In this document: positions 1 to 9,100 of the stretch, in pieces | Numbering within the stretch: the stretch's first letter is position 1 | How the letters are laid out: every line of letters begins with the position of its first letter | Source: Pseudomaricurvus alkylphenolicus | GTDB taxonomy: Bacteria; Pseudomonadota; Gammaproteobacteria; Pseudomonadales; Cellvibrionaceae | DNA: 64,000 nt | Direction of reading: 5' to 3' | NCBI RefSeq assembly: GCF_011683955.1 | Contig: NZ_JAAQPI010000003.1 | Coordinates: 496,001 to 560,000, forward strand | Translations under genes and position numbers: made by a program | The notes under the pieces: model-generated | Database searches by the model: none | What the model was told of the DNA's origin: nothing | The model's input: only the letters and a program-made list of their open reading frames with translations

Positions 1-81
1 CTCGCACAACAGGCGGCCCCTCTGTTGGAGACCTGACTGAAGCACAGTGGTTGAGATTGCCTCATCACTCAGGGTCGCCAT
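1..81 (-). CDS. 5' end of an unidentified gene, cut by the window edge
   Basis: A minus-strand frame starts with ATG at 79-81 and stays open to the first base of the window, giving 27 codons beginning MATLSDEAISTTVLQSG. The opening LSDEAI resembles the start of some small pterin dehydratases, but the fragment is too short to identify. A GAGG lies about 14 bases before the ATG, farther than ideal, so the start is uncertain. It would be transcribed divergently from the HopJ-family gene. It could also be a chance open frame. Confidence 0.35.
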   Translation of the reverse strand, partial: MATLSDEAISTTVLQSGLQQRGRLLCE

Positions 82-158
82 CTTAACAGCTAATTCCTCA
101 AGAAACTAACCTTCAGACAACCTCTACACACTTTGTTAAGCTTGCCGCCAAAATCCCC

Positions 159-180
159 GGTGGCGGTAGCATTCGCCACC
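159..180. other. 7-bp stem-loop in the leader of the HopJ-family gene
   Basis: GGTGGCG at 159-165 pairs with CGCCACC at 174-180 around an 8-base loop. It ends 28 bases before the ATG of the downstream gene and is not followed by a T-run, so it does not look like a terminator. It might shape the mRNA leader, but no regulatory function can be read from it. Confidence 0.3.
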
Positions 181-208
181 ACAAACTGTAACCCAAGGTA
201 ACAAATCC

Positions 209-559
209 ATGAAAATTGACGACTTTTTGGCCACATTACGAAACACACCCGAGAGCGTCCAGTTCGAAGACACCATGGCCGTCATCGCCGCCAACTACCA
301 ATTCACCCCCACCGCCTTTAGCAACGGCGACCTGCAAAATGCCCCCGATCAGAACCAGGGCTCCTGCAAACTGCTGGCCTTCGCCAAACTCCAACAACTG
401 AGCCCCGAGGCTACGCTGGCCTGTTTCGGCAAATACTACCGCGAAGACGTGCTCCAGAACCCCGAAGGCAACGACCACCAGAATATTCGCAACTTTATGA
501 CCACCGGCTGGGAAGGAGTCTCGTTCGAGGGCGAGCCGTTGGCGGCCAACCAGACATAA
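209..559 (+). CDS. HopJ type III effector family protein
   Basis: This 116-residue protein belongs by sequence character to the HopJ family, a small group named after a Pseudomonas syringae effector but widespread in free-living gammaproteobacteria with no type III system. Recognisable features are the opening MKIDDFLATLRNTPESVQFE, the central NGDLQNAPDQNQGSCKLLAF and the FGKYYREDVLQNP segment, all in about the expected full length. There is no signal peptide or membrane segment. The ATG follows an AAGGTAAC ribosome-binding site. It stands alone, and no secretion genes lie nearby, so the effector name should not be taken as function. The biochemical role is unknown. Confidence 0.8.
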   Translation: MKIDDFLATLRNTPESVQFEDTMAVIAANYQFTPTAFSNGDLQNAPDQNQGSCKLLAFAKLQQLSPEATLACFGKYYREDVLQNPEGNDHQNIRNFMTTGWEGVSFEGEPLAANQT

Positions 560-597
560 TGTATTCAATAGATTGCCCGATATCAGCCTTCGACGGA

Positions 598-632
598 ACG
601 TCGGATTACGGCTTCGCCTAATCCAACCTACA
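598..632. repeat. REP-like palindromic repeat of the GTAGGTTGGATTAGG type
   Basis: Downstream of the HopJ-family gene, GGATTA pairs with TAATCC around GGC-TTC-GCC with one bulged C (602-624), followed by CAACCTACA. Read on the minus strand this is TGTAGGTTGGATTAGGCG. This type of short palindrome is common as an intergenic repeat in many proteobacteria. No transposase is linked to it here, and it is the only copy I noticed in the window. Confidence 0.6.
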
Positions 633-777
633 TCGATGAAGTCGTTACAAACATAGGGAGTTGCGAAGTAAAGGAGAGTACCCCTACACAGAAATCCAGC
701 CTTTCCCATGAGGCAAGAAACCCCAAAAGAAACCCCTAAAAGGAAGAGGCACCCGACTCCGAGCACTACAGAACCAA

Positions 778-920
778 GGTGGCTGGGGGTTTCGTTTTCC
801 GAGCATCAAAGAGGGCGCCGAAAGAGCCAAAAAGACCGGCGTTTTTTGCCGGGCTTTTTGGTGACTGAGGGCAGCCGGGACGGCCGCCCGACCGCTCGGA
901 AAGCGGAACCCCCAGCCGCC
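778..920 (+). repeat. Structured palindromic element, copy A
   Basis: A 27-base left arm (778-804) pairs with a right arm (894-920) along its whole length: 24 Watson-Crick pairs and three T-G wobbles. Inside are a T-rich hairpin (827-861: CCAAAAAG/CTTTTTGG and CCGGC/GCCGG, loop GTTTTTT) and a GC hairpin (869-889: GGGC-A-GCC/GGC-C-GCCC). A core reading GAGCATCAAAGAGGGCGCCG lies after the left arm. A second copy is at 31428-31568 with the same layout but different stem bases. The wobbles are G-U in a plus-strand transcript and would be A-C mismatches on the other strand, so plus is the likely functional strand. It lies between convergent genes. Short open frames inside it are by-products of the palindrome. 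Confidence 0.75.
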
Positions 921-925
921 GATTA

Positions 926-1013
926 AGGCACCAAACCCCGAGTCCATAAAAACTCAACGACGCCGCTTGAGGCACCAAAACCCGAGCCCATAGGAACTCA
1001 ACGACGCCGCTTA
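926..1013. repeat. 44-bp direct tandem duplication over a gene 3' end
   Basis: Bases 926-969 and 970-1013 are two head-to-tail copies of 44 bases with about five differences, both beginning AGGCACCAAA and both containing ACTCAACGACGCCGCTT. The second copy overlaps the last codons and stop of the minus-strand gene ending at 998. The first copy is therefore a decayed duplicate of that gene's 3' end, adjacent to palindromic element A. Confidence 0.8.
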
Positions 1014-2701
1014 ATCCGCTCAGCCTCTTTCCCACGAGCATCCAGACGCGACAAAATCGCCGCCATCTCATCGGCCTCCGCAGCCCGGCGACTGTTCAAA
1101 TTCGCCTCCCGCATCGCCTTCTCCTGCTCAATTGCCTCCCGAATCCGCCGCTCCTTCGCCGCCGATCCTGTGCGGCCGCTGGCAAGCCGTGTCGGCACCC
1201 GCACATCCGCCTGCACCTTGGGACCGGAAGACTTGGGATGAGGCGCCACTTCCACCGCAGGAGACCCGGCATCCACTGCATCAGCCTCCGCCACCTCCTG
1301 GCGAGCGGCCTGACGACGAGCCCGAGCCTCACGCCGCTTACGATCCGCCTCAGTCCGGGCATCGCGCTCAGCCTTCTGAGCCAGGCGCCTCCCTTCAATC
1401 TCAGCAACAAGCTCCCGTATCTGTACCTGCTGCTGACGACTGCGGGTCTGATGGCGCAATGCCCCCTCAGGCGAACTCACCTCTGCGCTGGCGGCCTCTA
1501 CTTCCCGACTCACCCGCTTCGCCTTCGCCAACTCTCCCGTGGTCGATCCAATGGGTTCAGGTGGCACAGCCGTCCCGCTCGATGTGGAAACAGAGTCGCC
1601 AGCCGCTCCACTGCCCGCGGAAGACTCAACCAACGATTGCTCTGCAACGGCAACCGCCGCAGATGCCCTGCCAGCTTCCTGCTTCGCGCTGTCCTGTTTT
1701 GCTGCCTCCTGAGCTGCCTTCTTAGCCTCAGCCTCTTGAGCTGCCTGCTTTCGAGCTGCCCTCGCCTCCGCCGCCTTGCGCGCCTTGGCCGCCTCCTTGG
1801 ACTTGACTGACGTCGCCTTCTTCTGCGCGATACGTCGCATCTCAATGCGCGCCATCACCGCATTCATCTCCGCCTGCTCATCGCGCCCCTTTACCTGCCG
1901 GAGACTTTCACGACGCTCACGCTCAGCTTCAATCGCCTCGCGGATACGCTTCTCCTTGGCGCTGGAACCCGTACGACCGGAGGCGATCTTCGCTTTGGTC
2001 TCAACAGCCGCAGGTGTCTGGGCTGAGATCTTTGTTTTGGCCGGTTTGGATTTACTGCTTCCAGACAGACCACGACGACGCATCTGAATCCGCGCCATCA
2101 ACGCATTCATCTGAGCCTGCTCATCACTGTCGGCGCTATGACGAAGTACCGACGTCTCCGAATTCACAGTCTCCCTTTGCACGACAGTTGACGGCTGTTG
2201 AACCCTTGCGGAGGTCTGATCCGTCTCCGCATGCACTATTCCAGCCGCTCCTGAATCCTTGGCGGTCTCCCGCTCAGACTCCGCAGACTTCGACGACGAG
2301 CGCTCGCCGATACCCTCGAAAGCCTCATCCTCATCCACAGGACCGCTATCGCCTTGCATAGCCTCCTCGAACTCAGACATCAGCGCCTTCATACTGGCGC
2401 TGCGAATCTTGCTGGTGCTGCTTCCAGCCGGCTTCTGCCGACTGATTCGAATTTGCTCCGCGCCAAGATCCTCGCGCGCCTCCCGCAGAGACGCCCTCGC
2501 CTCCGCCGGATTATCACTGTAGGCCCAGGTTTCCACCCTGAAGCCATCGCTGCGCACTTCCCGCAGCTGATCAAAAAAGCGGCCTTCTGCGCCGCCATCT
2601 GCCTGGGACAAAAGACTTGCCCACTCCTCCTCGACACTGTCTCGTGCTGTGCCGACAAATACATCCTGGGTTTGAACATTGGTGGCGGTAAAAACAATCA
2701 C
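998..2701 (-). CDS. Repeat-containing Ala/Arg/Lys-rich coiled-coil protein, unknown function
   Basis: A 567-residue protein of unknown role. Residues 1-90 form a compact domain (opening MIVFTATNV, then VFVGTARDS) with a faint likeness to GIY-YIG endonucleases, but the signature tyrosines are replaced, so nuclease activity is doubtful. The rest is charged, probably helical or disordered, with internal repeats: ASGRTGS-(S/A)-AKE-(K/R)-RIREAIE at about 240 and 507, and DEQA-x-MNA-x-MARI-x-MRR at about 193 and 274, with weaker versions near 425 and 543. The start is GTG at 2701 after GGAGAGG nine bases upstream; a TATAAT-like box on the same strand lies at 2776-2781. It follows dinB in the same direction after about 200 bases. 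There is no signal peptide. Confidence 0.7.
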   Translation of the reverse strand: MIVFTATNVQTQDVFVGTARDSVEEEWASLLSQADGGAEGRFFDQLREVRSDGFRVETWAYSDNPAEARASLREAREDLGAEQIRISRQKPAGSSTSKIRSASMKALMSEFEEAMQGDSGPVDEDEAFEGIGERSSSKSAESERETAKDSGAAGIVHAETDQTSARVQQPSTVVQRETVNSETSVLRHSADSDEQAQMNALMARIQMRRRGLSGSSKSKPAKTKISAQTPAAVETKAKIASGRTGSSAKEKRIREAIEAERERRESLRQVKGRDEQAEMNAVMARIEMRRIAQKKATSVKSKEAAKARKAAEARAARKQAAQEAEAKKAAQEAAKQDSAKQEAGRASAAVAVAEQSLVESSAGSGAAGDSVSTSSGTAVPPEPIGSTTGELAKAKRVSREVEAASAEVSSPEGALRHQTRSRQQQVQIRELVAEIEGRRLAQKAERDARTEADRKRREARARRQAARQEVAEADAVDAGSPAVEVAPHPKSSGPKVQADVRVPTRLASGRTGSAAKERRIREAIEQEKAMREANLNSRRAAEADEMAAILSRLDARGKEAERIKRRR

Positions 2702-2908
2702 CCAGCCTTACCTCTCCTTAACGCTGCGCCTGAAAAAATGAGCTTTTCCCGAATGGAAATCCGCCCGGGCGCGCGATTATAGTGGGGATAAAAAAAATGA
2801 CTAGAATTGACAGCAAAGCAATCTTATGGCGGTCATAGTCCAGACAGAAAGAGAGAGAAAGAATTGTTTTTTGCAACCCCAATCAGAGGTTAATTATGGG
2901 CAGAATTT

Positions 2909-4024
2909 TTACAGATTTTGCTCATCAGACAGGATATCCCCTTCGTCGGAACCCGAGATCTCCGGCTCAAAAAAATCCAGTTGAACCGCCTCACTGGATT
3001 CCCGCAGATCAACCAGCCGAACGCCGATACCCAACAACCTGACCGGCCGCCCGCCGCGCTCGTATGCCTCTGTCATCAACTGCTGGTAATCCGGTAATTG
3101 TGCGCCGGTGCCAACCCGCTCCAATGTGGTGGTCGAAAAATCCTCAAACTTAACCTTTACAAATGCCTTAACCACCCGATAGCCGTCGTCAATGCGCTTA
3201 AGGCGACCACGCAACTGTAAAAACAACTCCGGCAGCTGGCGCAGGCAGGCTTTCGCATCCGGCAAATCCTGCGAGTAGGTGTGCTCCACACTGAGCGACT
3301 TGCGACGCCGACTGGGCTTCACCTGGCGCTCATCCCGGCCACGGCTGAGCTCATGCAGTCGGGGCCCAAAACTGCCAAACCATTCGCTTAACTCGAATAC
3401 CGAGTATTGACGCAGATCGCCACACCGTCTAATGCCCCGCCGGTGCATCTTTTCCGCCGTCACCTTACCCACACCAAAGATACGCTCCACCGGTAACTGC
3501 TTCACAAAATCATCCACCTGATCCGGTGCCACCACCGTCAGGCCATCAGGCTTTTGCCAATCACTGGACACCTTCGCCAGAAACTTATTGGGTGCCACTC
3601 CTGCAGAAACAGTGATATTCAAGGTTTCTTTGATACGCTGGCGAATCTCAGTGGCAATCAGAGTGGCGCTGCCATGGCAACGCTGGCAGTCGGACACATC
3701 GAGAAAGGCCTCGTCCAGGGATAAAGGTTCCACCAGATCGGTGTAATCAAAAAAGATCTCCCGCATGGCCTGAGAAGCCTTGCGGTACTTATCCATGTTG
3801 CCGGGAATAATCAGCAGATCCGGACACAGTCGTTTGGCATGGGCGGACGCCATTGCCGATCGCACTCCAAATTCCCGGGCTTCGTAGTTACAGGTGGAAA
3901 TAACGCCGCGCTTGCCCGGATCCCCACCCACCGCCAGCGGACGATTACGCAGCGATGGGTCATCCCGCATTTCGATGGCGGCATAAAAGCAATCGGCATC
4001 TATGTGGATGATCTTGCGGCTCAC
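2909..4024 (-). CDS. dinB: DNA polymerase IV (Y-family translesion polymerase)
   Basis: Error-prone polymerase that bypasses template damage. The 371-residue protein has the Y-family catalytic acids: Asp9 in HIDADCFYA, and Asp104/Glu105 in SLDEAFLDV. A little-finger domain follows, and near the C-terminus is a beta-clamp-binding motif (QLDFF, about 348-352). The last 20 or so residues extend beyond the usual 350-residue length and are acidic. A LexA box 22 bases upstream of the ATG shows SOS control. An unknown gene lies divergently on the other side, and the coiled-coil gene follows downstream in the same direction. Confidence 0.96.
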   Translation of the reverse strand: MSRKIIHIDADCFYAAIEMRDDPSLRNRPLAVGGDPGKRGVISTCNYEAREFGVRSAMASAHAKRLCPDLLIIPGNMDKYRKASQAMREIFFDYTDLVEPLSLDEAFLDVSDCQRCHGSATLIATEIRQRIKETLNITVSAGVAPNKFLAKVSSDWQKPDGLTVVAPDQVDDFVKQLPVERIFGVGKVTAEKMHRRGIRRCGDLRQYSVFELSEWFGSFGPRLHELSRGRDERQVKPSRRRKSLSVEHTYSQDLPDAKACLRQLPELFLQLRGRLKRIDDGYRVVKAFVKVKFEDFSTTTLERVGTGAQLPDYQQLMTEAYERGGRPVRLLGIGVRLVDLRESSEAVQLDFFEPEISGSDEGDILSDEQNL

Positions 4025-4046
4025 GGAATAACAAATAGCATGACTA

Positions 4047-4062
4047 CTGGCTGTTTATACAG
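4047..4062. promoter_or_regulatory. LexA (SOS) box for dinB
   Basis: CTGGCTGTTTATACAG matches the gammaproteobacterial LexA pattern CTG-N10-CAG, flanked by TA on the left and GG on the right. It lies 22 bases upstream of the dinB ATG on the opposite strand, where bound LexA would block transcription. The divergent gene at 4149 starts 87 bases from it and might also respond. Confidence 0.8.
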
Positions 4063-4148
4063 GCTACCTTAATCCAGGGCGAAATCCCACGGTTTTTTCC
4101 TGGCAGCAGGCGTATAATCAGCGCCACTATCAAAGACAGGAATCAGCT

Positions 4149-4556
4149 ATGACTGTGGGTGATTGGGATCCCAACGCCGCCGCTCAGGCGCAAAGTTTCG
4201 AAGTGGATGAAAGCATACTGGATCGGTTTGCCGACCTCAGCCGTCAACAACAGCTGGACCAGCTTGCCGATCAGCTCGACCGTGAGCTGATCGTGCAGCA
4301 AGCACCACTGATGACGCTGGGCAAAGCCCATTGGTTTGAAATCGGGGAGACTCTGGACACTGACCAGATCATCGAATTGGTTCGCTTCTTCACGGTTGCC
4401 GAAGCTCAGCTGCCCGGCTGGGAAGCCGGCGCCGAATCGCCGGTGGTGTGGCTGGTAAAACTGCTGCGCCAGCGCAAGCAGCCGCCCTCAAAAGAGCTGC
4501 TACTGTGGATCAAAGCCAATTCGGAGAATCGCTTTCTTCCCAACGGTGCTCTCTAA
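4149..4556 (+). CDS. Hypothetical protein, divergent from dinB
   Basis: A 135-residue soluble acidic protein that I do not recognise. It has no signal peptide, membrane segment or metal-binding cluster. The middle (FADLSRQQQLDQLADQLDRE) is predicted helical, and the C-terminal half contains WLVKLLRQRKQPPSKELLLW. A good ribosome-binding site (CAGGAA, seven bases before ATG) and dense codon use support a real gene. It shares the intergenic region and LexA box with dinB, so a damage-linked role is possible but unproven. It converges on the membrane protein gene at 4572. Confidence 0.7.
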   Translation: MTVGDWDPNAAAQAQSFEVDESILDRFADLSRQQQLDQLADQLDRELIVQQAPLMTLGKAHWFEIGETLDTDQIIELVRFFTVAEAQLPGWEAGAESPVVWLVKLLRQRKQPPSKELLLWIKANSENRFLPNGAL

Positions 4557-4571
4557 TCACCGGGACCAGCC

Positions 4572-5411
4572 CTAACCTCTTTCCAGCAATCGTTCGATTC
4601 GTGGCCCCAGCTCTCTCAGGGTTGGCGGTTGACGGAAGTTAAGGCTGCGTTCGAACAACAGCGGCGGTGATTTCGATCGCTGCGATTTATCCACCGCCGG
4701 CAGTAGCGCCAATGCCGGCCTTAGCGCGTGCTCGGGGCCAGGCAAACAGGCGCTGCCACCTCGCAACCACAGCCCCAGCCGCTGGCAACCGCCGCCGTCT
4801 CTGTCGTACCAGACATGGCAACCCATATCCTGAGCTGACTTTGCCCAGCCCGGGATCGATTCGGCAAAGATAATCGCGCACTGCGACGCGGACACCTCAC
4901 CGCCACTTTGCAAGTAAGCCAGCAGCTCGCGCATTGCGATCCGGGCATGGGGATTCCAGTGACTGTGCACAAACAACATCAGTCTTACACCCCGCTGCTC
5001 GGCGCTGACCTGCCTGCCTTCTTTATCCAGAAAAAGCTCGCTCGACAGGGCGTCGACTTGACCGCGATCTTCCCGCACTCCCAACGATAAACGGGAAACC
5101 AGAAACAGATAAAACAACAGTGCGAACAACCCTCCAAGCGACCACCACAGAACGGCATCACGCTGACCCGTCATCAAAACCAGACCGATGCCCGCCAACG
5201 CCAGCGCCATCACACCACTCTCGCGCTCGTCGCCCTGCTCCAGGCTCCGTCCGAAGTAGCGTTTGATACTTACCCCCCAGAGTGGCAACCACACCAACAA
5301 GGGAGAAATCCAGGCCCACTGCCCCTGCATCAGTTGCCAGGCGGCCAGTAACGTCAAAACCAATGCAGTCAGCCCGTAGGCCGCCAGAAACAGGGATTTT
5401 AGAAAGAACAT
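4572..5411 (-). CDS. Membrane protein with a cysteine-less thioredoxin-like domain
   Basis: A 279-residue protein. Residues 1-110 hold about four hydrophobic segments (for example SLFLAAYGLTALVLTLLAAW and AVLWWSLGGLFALLFYLFLV). The C-terminal part, from about 140, reads RLMLFVHSHWNPHARIAMRE, where the spacing is like the active-site region of thioredoxin or AhpC-type proteins, but no CxxC or peroxidatic cysteine is present there. If the fold is right it would be a non-catalytic, binding-type domain. It is in the same direction as the secreted protein gene at 5421, ten bases apart, so the two are probably cotranscribed. Function unknown. Confidence 0.7.
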   Translation of the reverse strand: MFFLKSLFLAAYGLTALVLTLLAAWQLMQGQWAWISPLLVWLPLWGVSIKRYFGRSLEQGDERESGVMALALAGIGLVLMTGQRDAVLWWSLGGLFALLFYLFLVSRLSLGVREDRGQVDALSSELFLDKEGRQVSAEQRGVRLMLFVHSHWNPHARIAMRELLAYLQSGGEVSASQCAIIFAESIPGWAKSAQDMGCHVWYDRDGGGCQRLGLWLRGGSACLPGPEHALRPALALLPAVDKSQRSKSPPLLFERSLNFRQPPTLRELGPRIERLLERG

Positions 5412-5420
5412 AGGCGGCGA

Positions 5421-6035
5421 TTATTGTCCCGGTTTGCGGGCACGGATTTTTAAAGTGGCCGCAGTTTCTTCGTCGGGCGAAAAGCAATGAGCCCGATACA
5501 ACAGTGGTTTGCCTTGAAGGGTCTGCGCATCAAAGTCGATGTCAAATCCCACTTCGCCGGTAGCCTTTGCCTGTGGGTCAGGGCGGCCTTCCTGAAGTCG
5601 CTTGAGCTTGCGCATAAAACGCGTCTTGGATTCGAACTTGGCCTCACAATCCTCCCAGACAGCCGCCACCCGCTTTCTCAATTCCTTCCCCACGTACACT
5701 TTGGTCTCATCGAGAGGCACCATGTAGGTGAGTTCCAATGAGTTGGCATCGGCCAGCACAGAAAAGGTTTTACGCTCGGGGTCGCGGCAGACCAGGAGAA
5801 ACACCGCCTGCTCCATGCCCTGTGTGGAATCGTGCAAACTGCCGCGCAGAACCTTATCACAACGCGGCGTGGCCTCCAGCTTAAGGGCGGCCCGTCTGAG
5901 TTTATGGGCCAGCTTGGTGTAGCTGCCAGGCAGCCACAGAGCGTCGTTTTCCACGGCTTGCACACTGGCAGAACTGGCGAGAATCAACAGTAAACCCGAC
6001 AGCGCCGCCATCAGGGTTGAATGAAAACGAATCAT
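5421..6035 (-). CDS. Putative periplasmic protein, unknown family
   Basis: 204 residues with a clear signal peptide (LMAALSGLLLILASSASVQA, cut expected after the final Ala). The mature part begins VENDALWLPGSYTKLAHKLR and has four cysteines able to form disulfides (in TPRCDK, LLVCRD, WEDCEA and RAHCFS). No known domain is evident. It is the first gene of a two-gene minus-strand unit with the thioredoxin-like membrane protein 10 bases downstream, which suggests the two act together at the envelope. Confidence 0.7.
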   Translation of the reverse strand: MIRFHSTLMAALSGLLLILASSASVQAVENDALWLPGSYTKLAHKLRRAALKLEATPRCDKVLRGSLHDSTQGMEQAVFLLVCRDPERKTFSVLADANSLELTYMVPLDETKVYVGKELRKRVAAVWEDCEAKFESKTRFMRKLKRLQEGRPDPQAKATGEVGFDIDFDAQTLQGKPLLYRAHCFSPDEETAATLKIRARKPGQ

Positions 6036-6130
6036 AAGTAGGGCGCGAAGTTTTCCAAGGCTCTAAACCTTCACACCATAAACGCGGATAGCGCCGCCGT
6101 CCAGTATTGTCCGCCCTTCTTGAAAAACCG

Positions 6131-9100
6131 CTAACTGCGCTCCAGGCGCCGGCCTCGCAGGTGTCTCAGCCCGCGGCGAATGGGCGGCATCACAAACAGT
6201 TTCCACAGGTAGCTCAATCGACCGGGCACCACCAGCATGACCGGTGTTACCACCAGCGTCAGCAAGGTGGAGAAGAGTAGTCCGGAAACAATGGCACTGG
6301 CCAGAGGCTGGAACATGGAGGTCACGACACCGTCAGGCACCACACTGCGCGACAGCAGGTCCACACTCACCCCCATGGAGATGGGTAAAAGACCCAGAAT
6401 GGTCGTGGCTGTGGTCAAAAATACCGGCCGCAGTCGCTGCGCGCAGGCAATGACCACCGCTTCTTTCGGTGTCAGATCGCGATTTTCCTGACGCACCACA
6501 TTATAGGTATCGATCAGCACGATATTGTTATTCACCACAATACCCGCGAGTGCAACTATGCCCACACCGGTCAAAATTGTGCTGAATACCTGGCCGGTTA
6601 CCAACAGACCCAGCATAACACCGGCGGTAGACATCACCACCGCCGACAAGATAAGAAAACCCTGATAAAAACTGTTGAACTGGGTCACCAGCAACACAAA
6701 CATCAGGAACAGCGCCAGAGAAAATGCGACCGCCAAAAACGCCTGGGCATCGTTTTGCTCTTCGTTGGCCCCCCGGAATAAGACCTTGACCTGGGACGGC
6801 GGCGGATTTTCCTGCAGCCACTGCTCGATCTCCCGAACTTTGGCTTCTACCAACACACCGGGCAAGACATCCGCCTTGACCGTCATCACCTGAACGCCGT
6901 CAATATGCTTGACGTTGTCTACTTTAGGCTGAGCCTCGCGAGTCACAAAACCACTGATGGGGACCGGGCCATTGCGCGTATTCACCCGCAATTCATCCAG
7001 CACCTGAATACCGCGGGACTGGGCCGGATAGCGCACCCGAATTTCCACCTCGTCATCGGCATCATCCGGACGATAATCGCCGATCCGCACACCGTTGGTC
7101 ACCAACTGCACGGCGCGACCAACCTCGGCGACATTGACTCCCGCCTGCGCGGCTAACGAACGATCAACACTCATCTCCCACTCAATCCCTGGCAGCGGCG
7201 TGGAGTCTGTAACATCTCGCAGCCCCTGGATGTTGTTAGCAAGATGATCGCGAAGATATCGGGTGGTGGCCAGAAGCTGGTCGCTGTCGATGGATTCCAG
7301 CTGCAACTGAATCGGCTTGCCCACCGGCGGCCCACCTTCAAACGGGCCGGCACTGACAAGAATACCGGGAACATCCGCAATCTCTTCGCGAATGTGTTCA
7401 AAAACGGTGTGAGTGGAGTAACCGATCAGGGCCGGGTCCCACAATTCCACCATAATGTTACCGATTTCGTCCTTATCCGTATCACGTCCGCCATTGCTGC
7501 TACTCGAAGAATAAGTAGAGTGTACGCCTCTGACGGTCAGTACCCGGGCTTCGACTTCGCGCACCAGTTTGCTGGATTCGGCAACCGAGAGATTGCCCAT
7601 AGCCCGCACAGACACCGAACCAAATTTTTCTTCGGTTTCAGCAAAGAACTGCGAACCGTGATTGTATTTGCCATAGGTAATAAAAATGCCCGCCAATACC
7701 AGCAGAGCGCCCAGACAGAAGACCACAGGCCGCCGCAGCGCCCACGCCAACAGACGCGCGTAGCGCCCGGTATGGCCCGGCATTTCCGTGGGCGGGGAGG
7801 TTTCCAGGCTGCGCAGATAATTCTGCACATCCAGCCCCATCTCGGACTTGCCCATCAAAGAGCCGACAACCGGAGCAAAAAACAGCGCGTAGGTAAGAGA
7901 GGCCGCCAATACGGAAAATACCGTCACCGGCAGATAACTCATAAAGTCACCGGATATTCCCGGCCAGAACATCAACGGCAGAAAGGCTGCCAGGGTGGTC
8001 GCCGTGGAGGCAACCACGGGCCAGAACATGCGCCTTACCGCTATCTGATAGGCAGCCCGACTGCTCATGCCTTCAGCCATCTTGCGATCGGCAAATTCCG
8101 TGATCACAATCGAGCCATCAATCAACATACCCAGCGCCAGCATCATGCCGAACATCACCATCATGTTGAAAGAGAAGCTCATAAAGTCGAGCATAATCAG
8201 ACCGACTATCAGCGAGAAGGGAATGCCCAACCCCACCAGGGCTCCCGACCGGAAACCCAGGGCCGCCACCACAATCACCATAACCAGTGCCATGGCGGTG
8301 AAAATGTTGCCCGTCATCTCTGCCACCATGGCAGAGGAAAAGTCAGACTGGTCAAAGGCAAAAACAATTTCCACACCCGGCGGAATCCGGTCTTTCATGG
8401 AAGCAACCAGGGCACGCACATCCTGAGAGACTTTAATCTGGTTGGTACCACTGCGCTTGTTGACCTGCAAGAGAATGGCAGGCCGATTGTTAACGCTGGT
8501 AAAACTGCTGGCATCCTTAAAGGTGCGTCGAATATCCGTAACATCACCCAGGGTAACCACACCCTCTGGTGTGGATTTGACCGGGATCGCATAGACGTCC
8601 TGATAGGACTCAATCAATCCCGGCACCTTGACAGAAAAACGACCGGCGCCGGTATCGATTTCTCCGGCGGGCACCAGCAGGTTGTTGCCCAGGATGGCGT
8701 TAACCAACTCATCGCTGGTGATGTTGTAATGCTCCAGCCTCGCGGGATCTATCAGCGCTTCTACCACCTCCTCGCGATGACCGGCCAAGGGAGCTTCCAA
8801 GACGTCCGTCAGCGCTTCGATCTCTCGCTGCAGCATTTTTGCCGTTCTGTGGAGAACCCGCTCCTGAACATCGCCATCTGCCAGCAGGGCGACCGTAACA
8901 GAGGGGAAGTCCATGGCCGAAATTTCCTCGACCACCGGTTCTTCAGCATCCGTTGGCAGATCCGCCTTGGCGCGGTCCACAGCGGCACGCACGTCATTTA
9001 AGGCTTTGTCGATATCAATGGCGCCGGCTTCGAATTTGACAACCAGTGAGGCGTGTGACTCTACCGCGGTCGCTGAAATTTCATCAAGGTCTTCGAGTGA

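Noticed and set aside
209-559. Type III secretion role for the HopJ-family gene
   Set aside because: No secretion apparatus or chaperone genes nearby, and the family is widespread in bacteria that lack such systems.
684-1071. Minus-strand frames of 87 and 101 codons over element A (with SERSGGRPGCPQSPKSPAK-like text)
   Set aside because: They lie within the palindrome and tandem duplication; the same kind of text appears in frames over element B. They come from the repeat, not from a protein gene.
7244-9001. 585-codon frame antisense to the RND permease
   Set aside because: His/Gln/Arg-rich translation with no domain, fully inside a certain gene; a codon-bias shadow.
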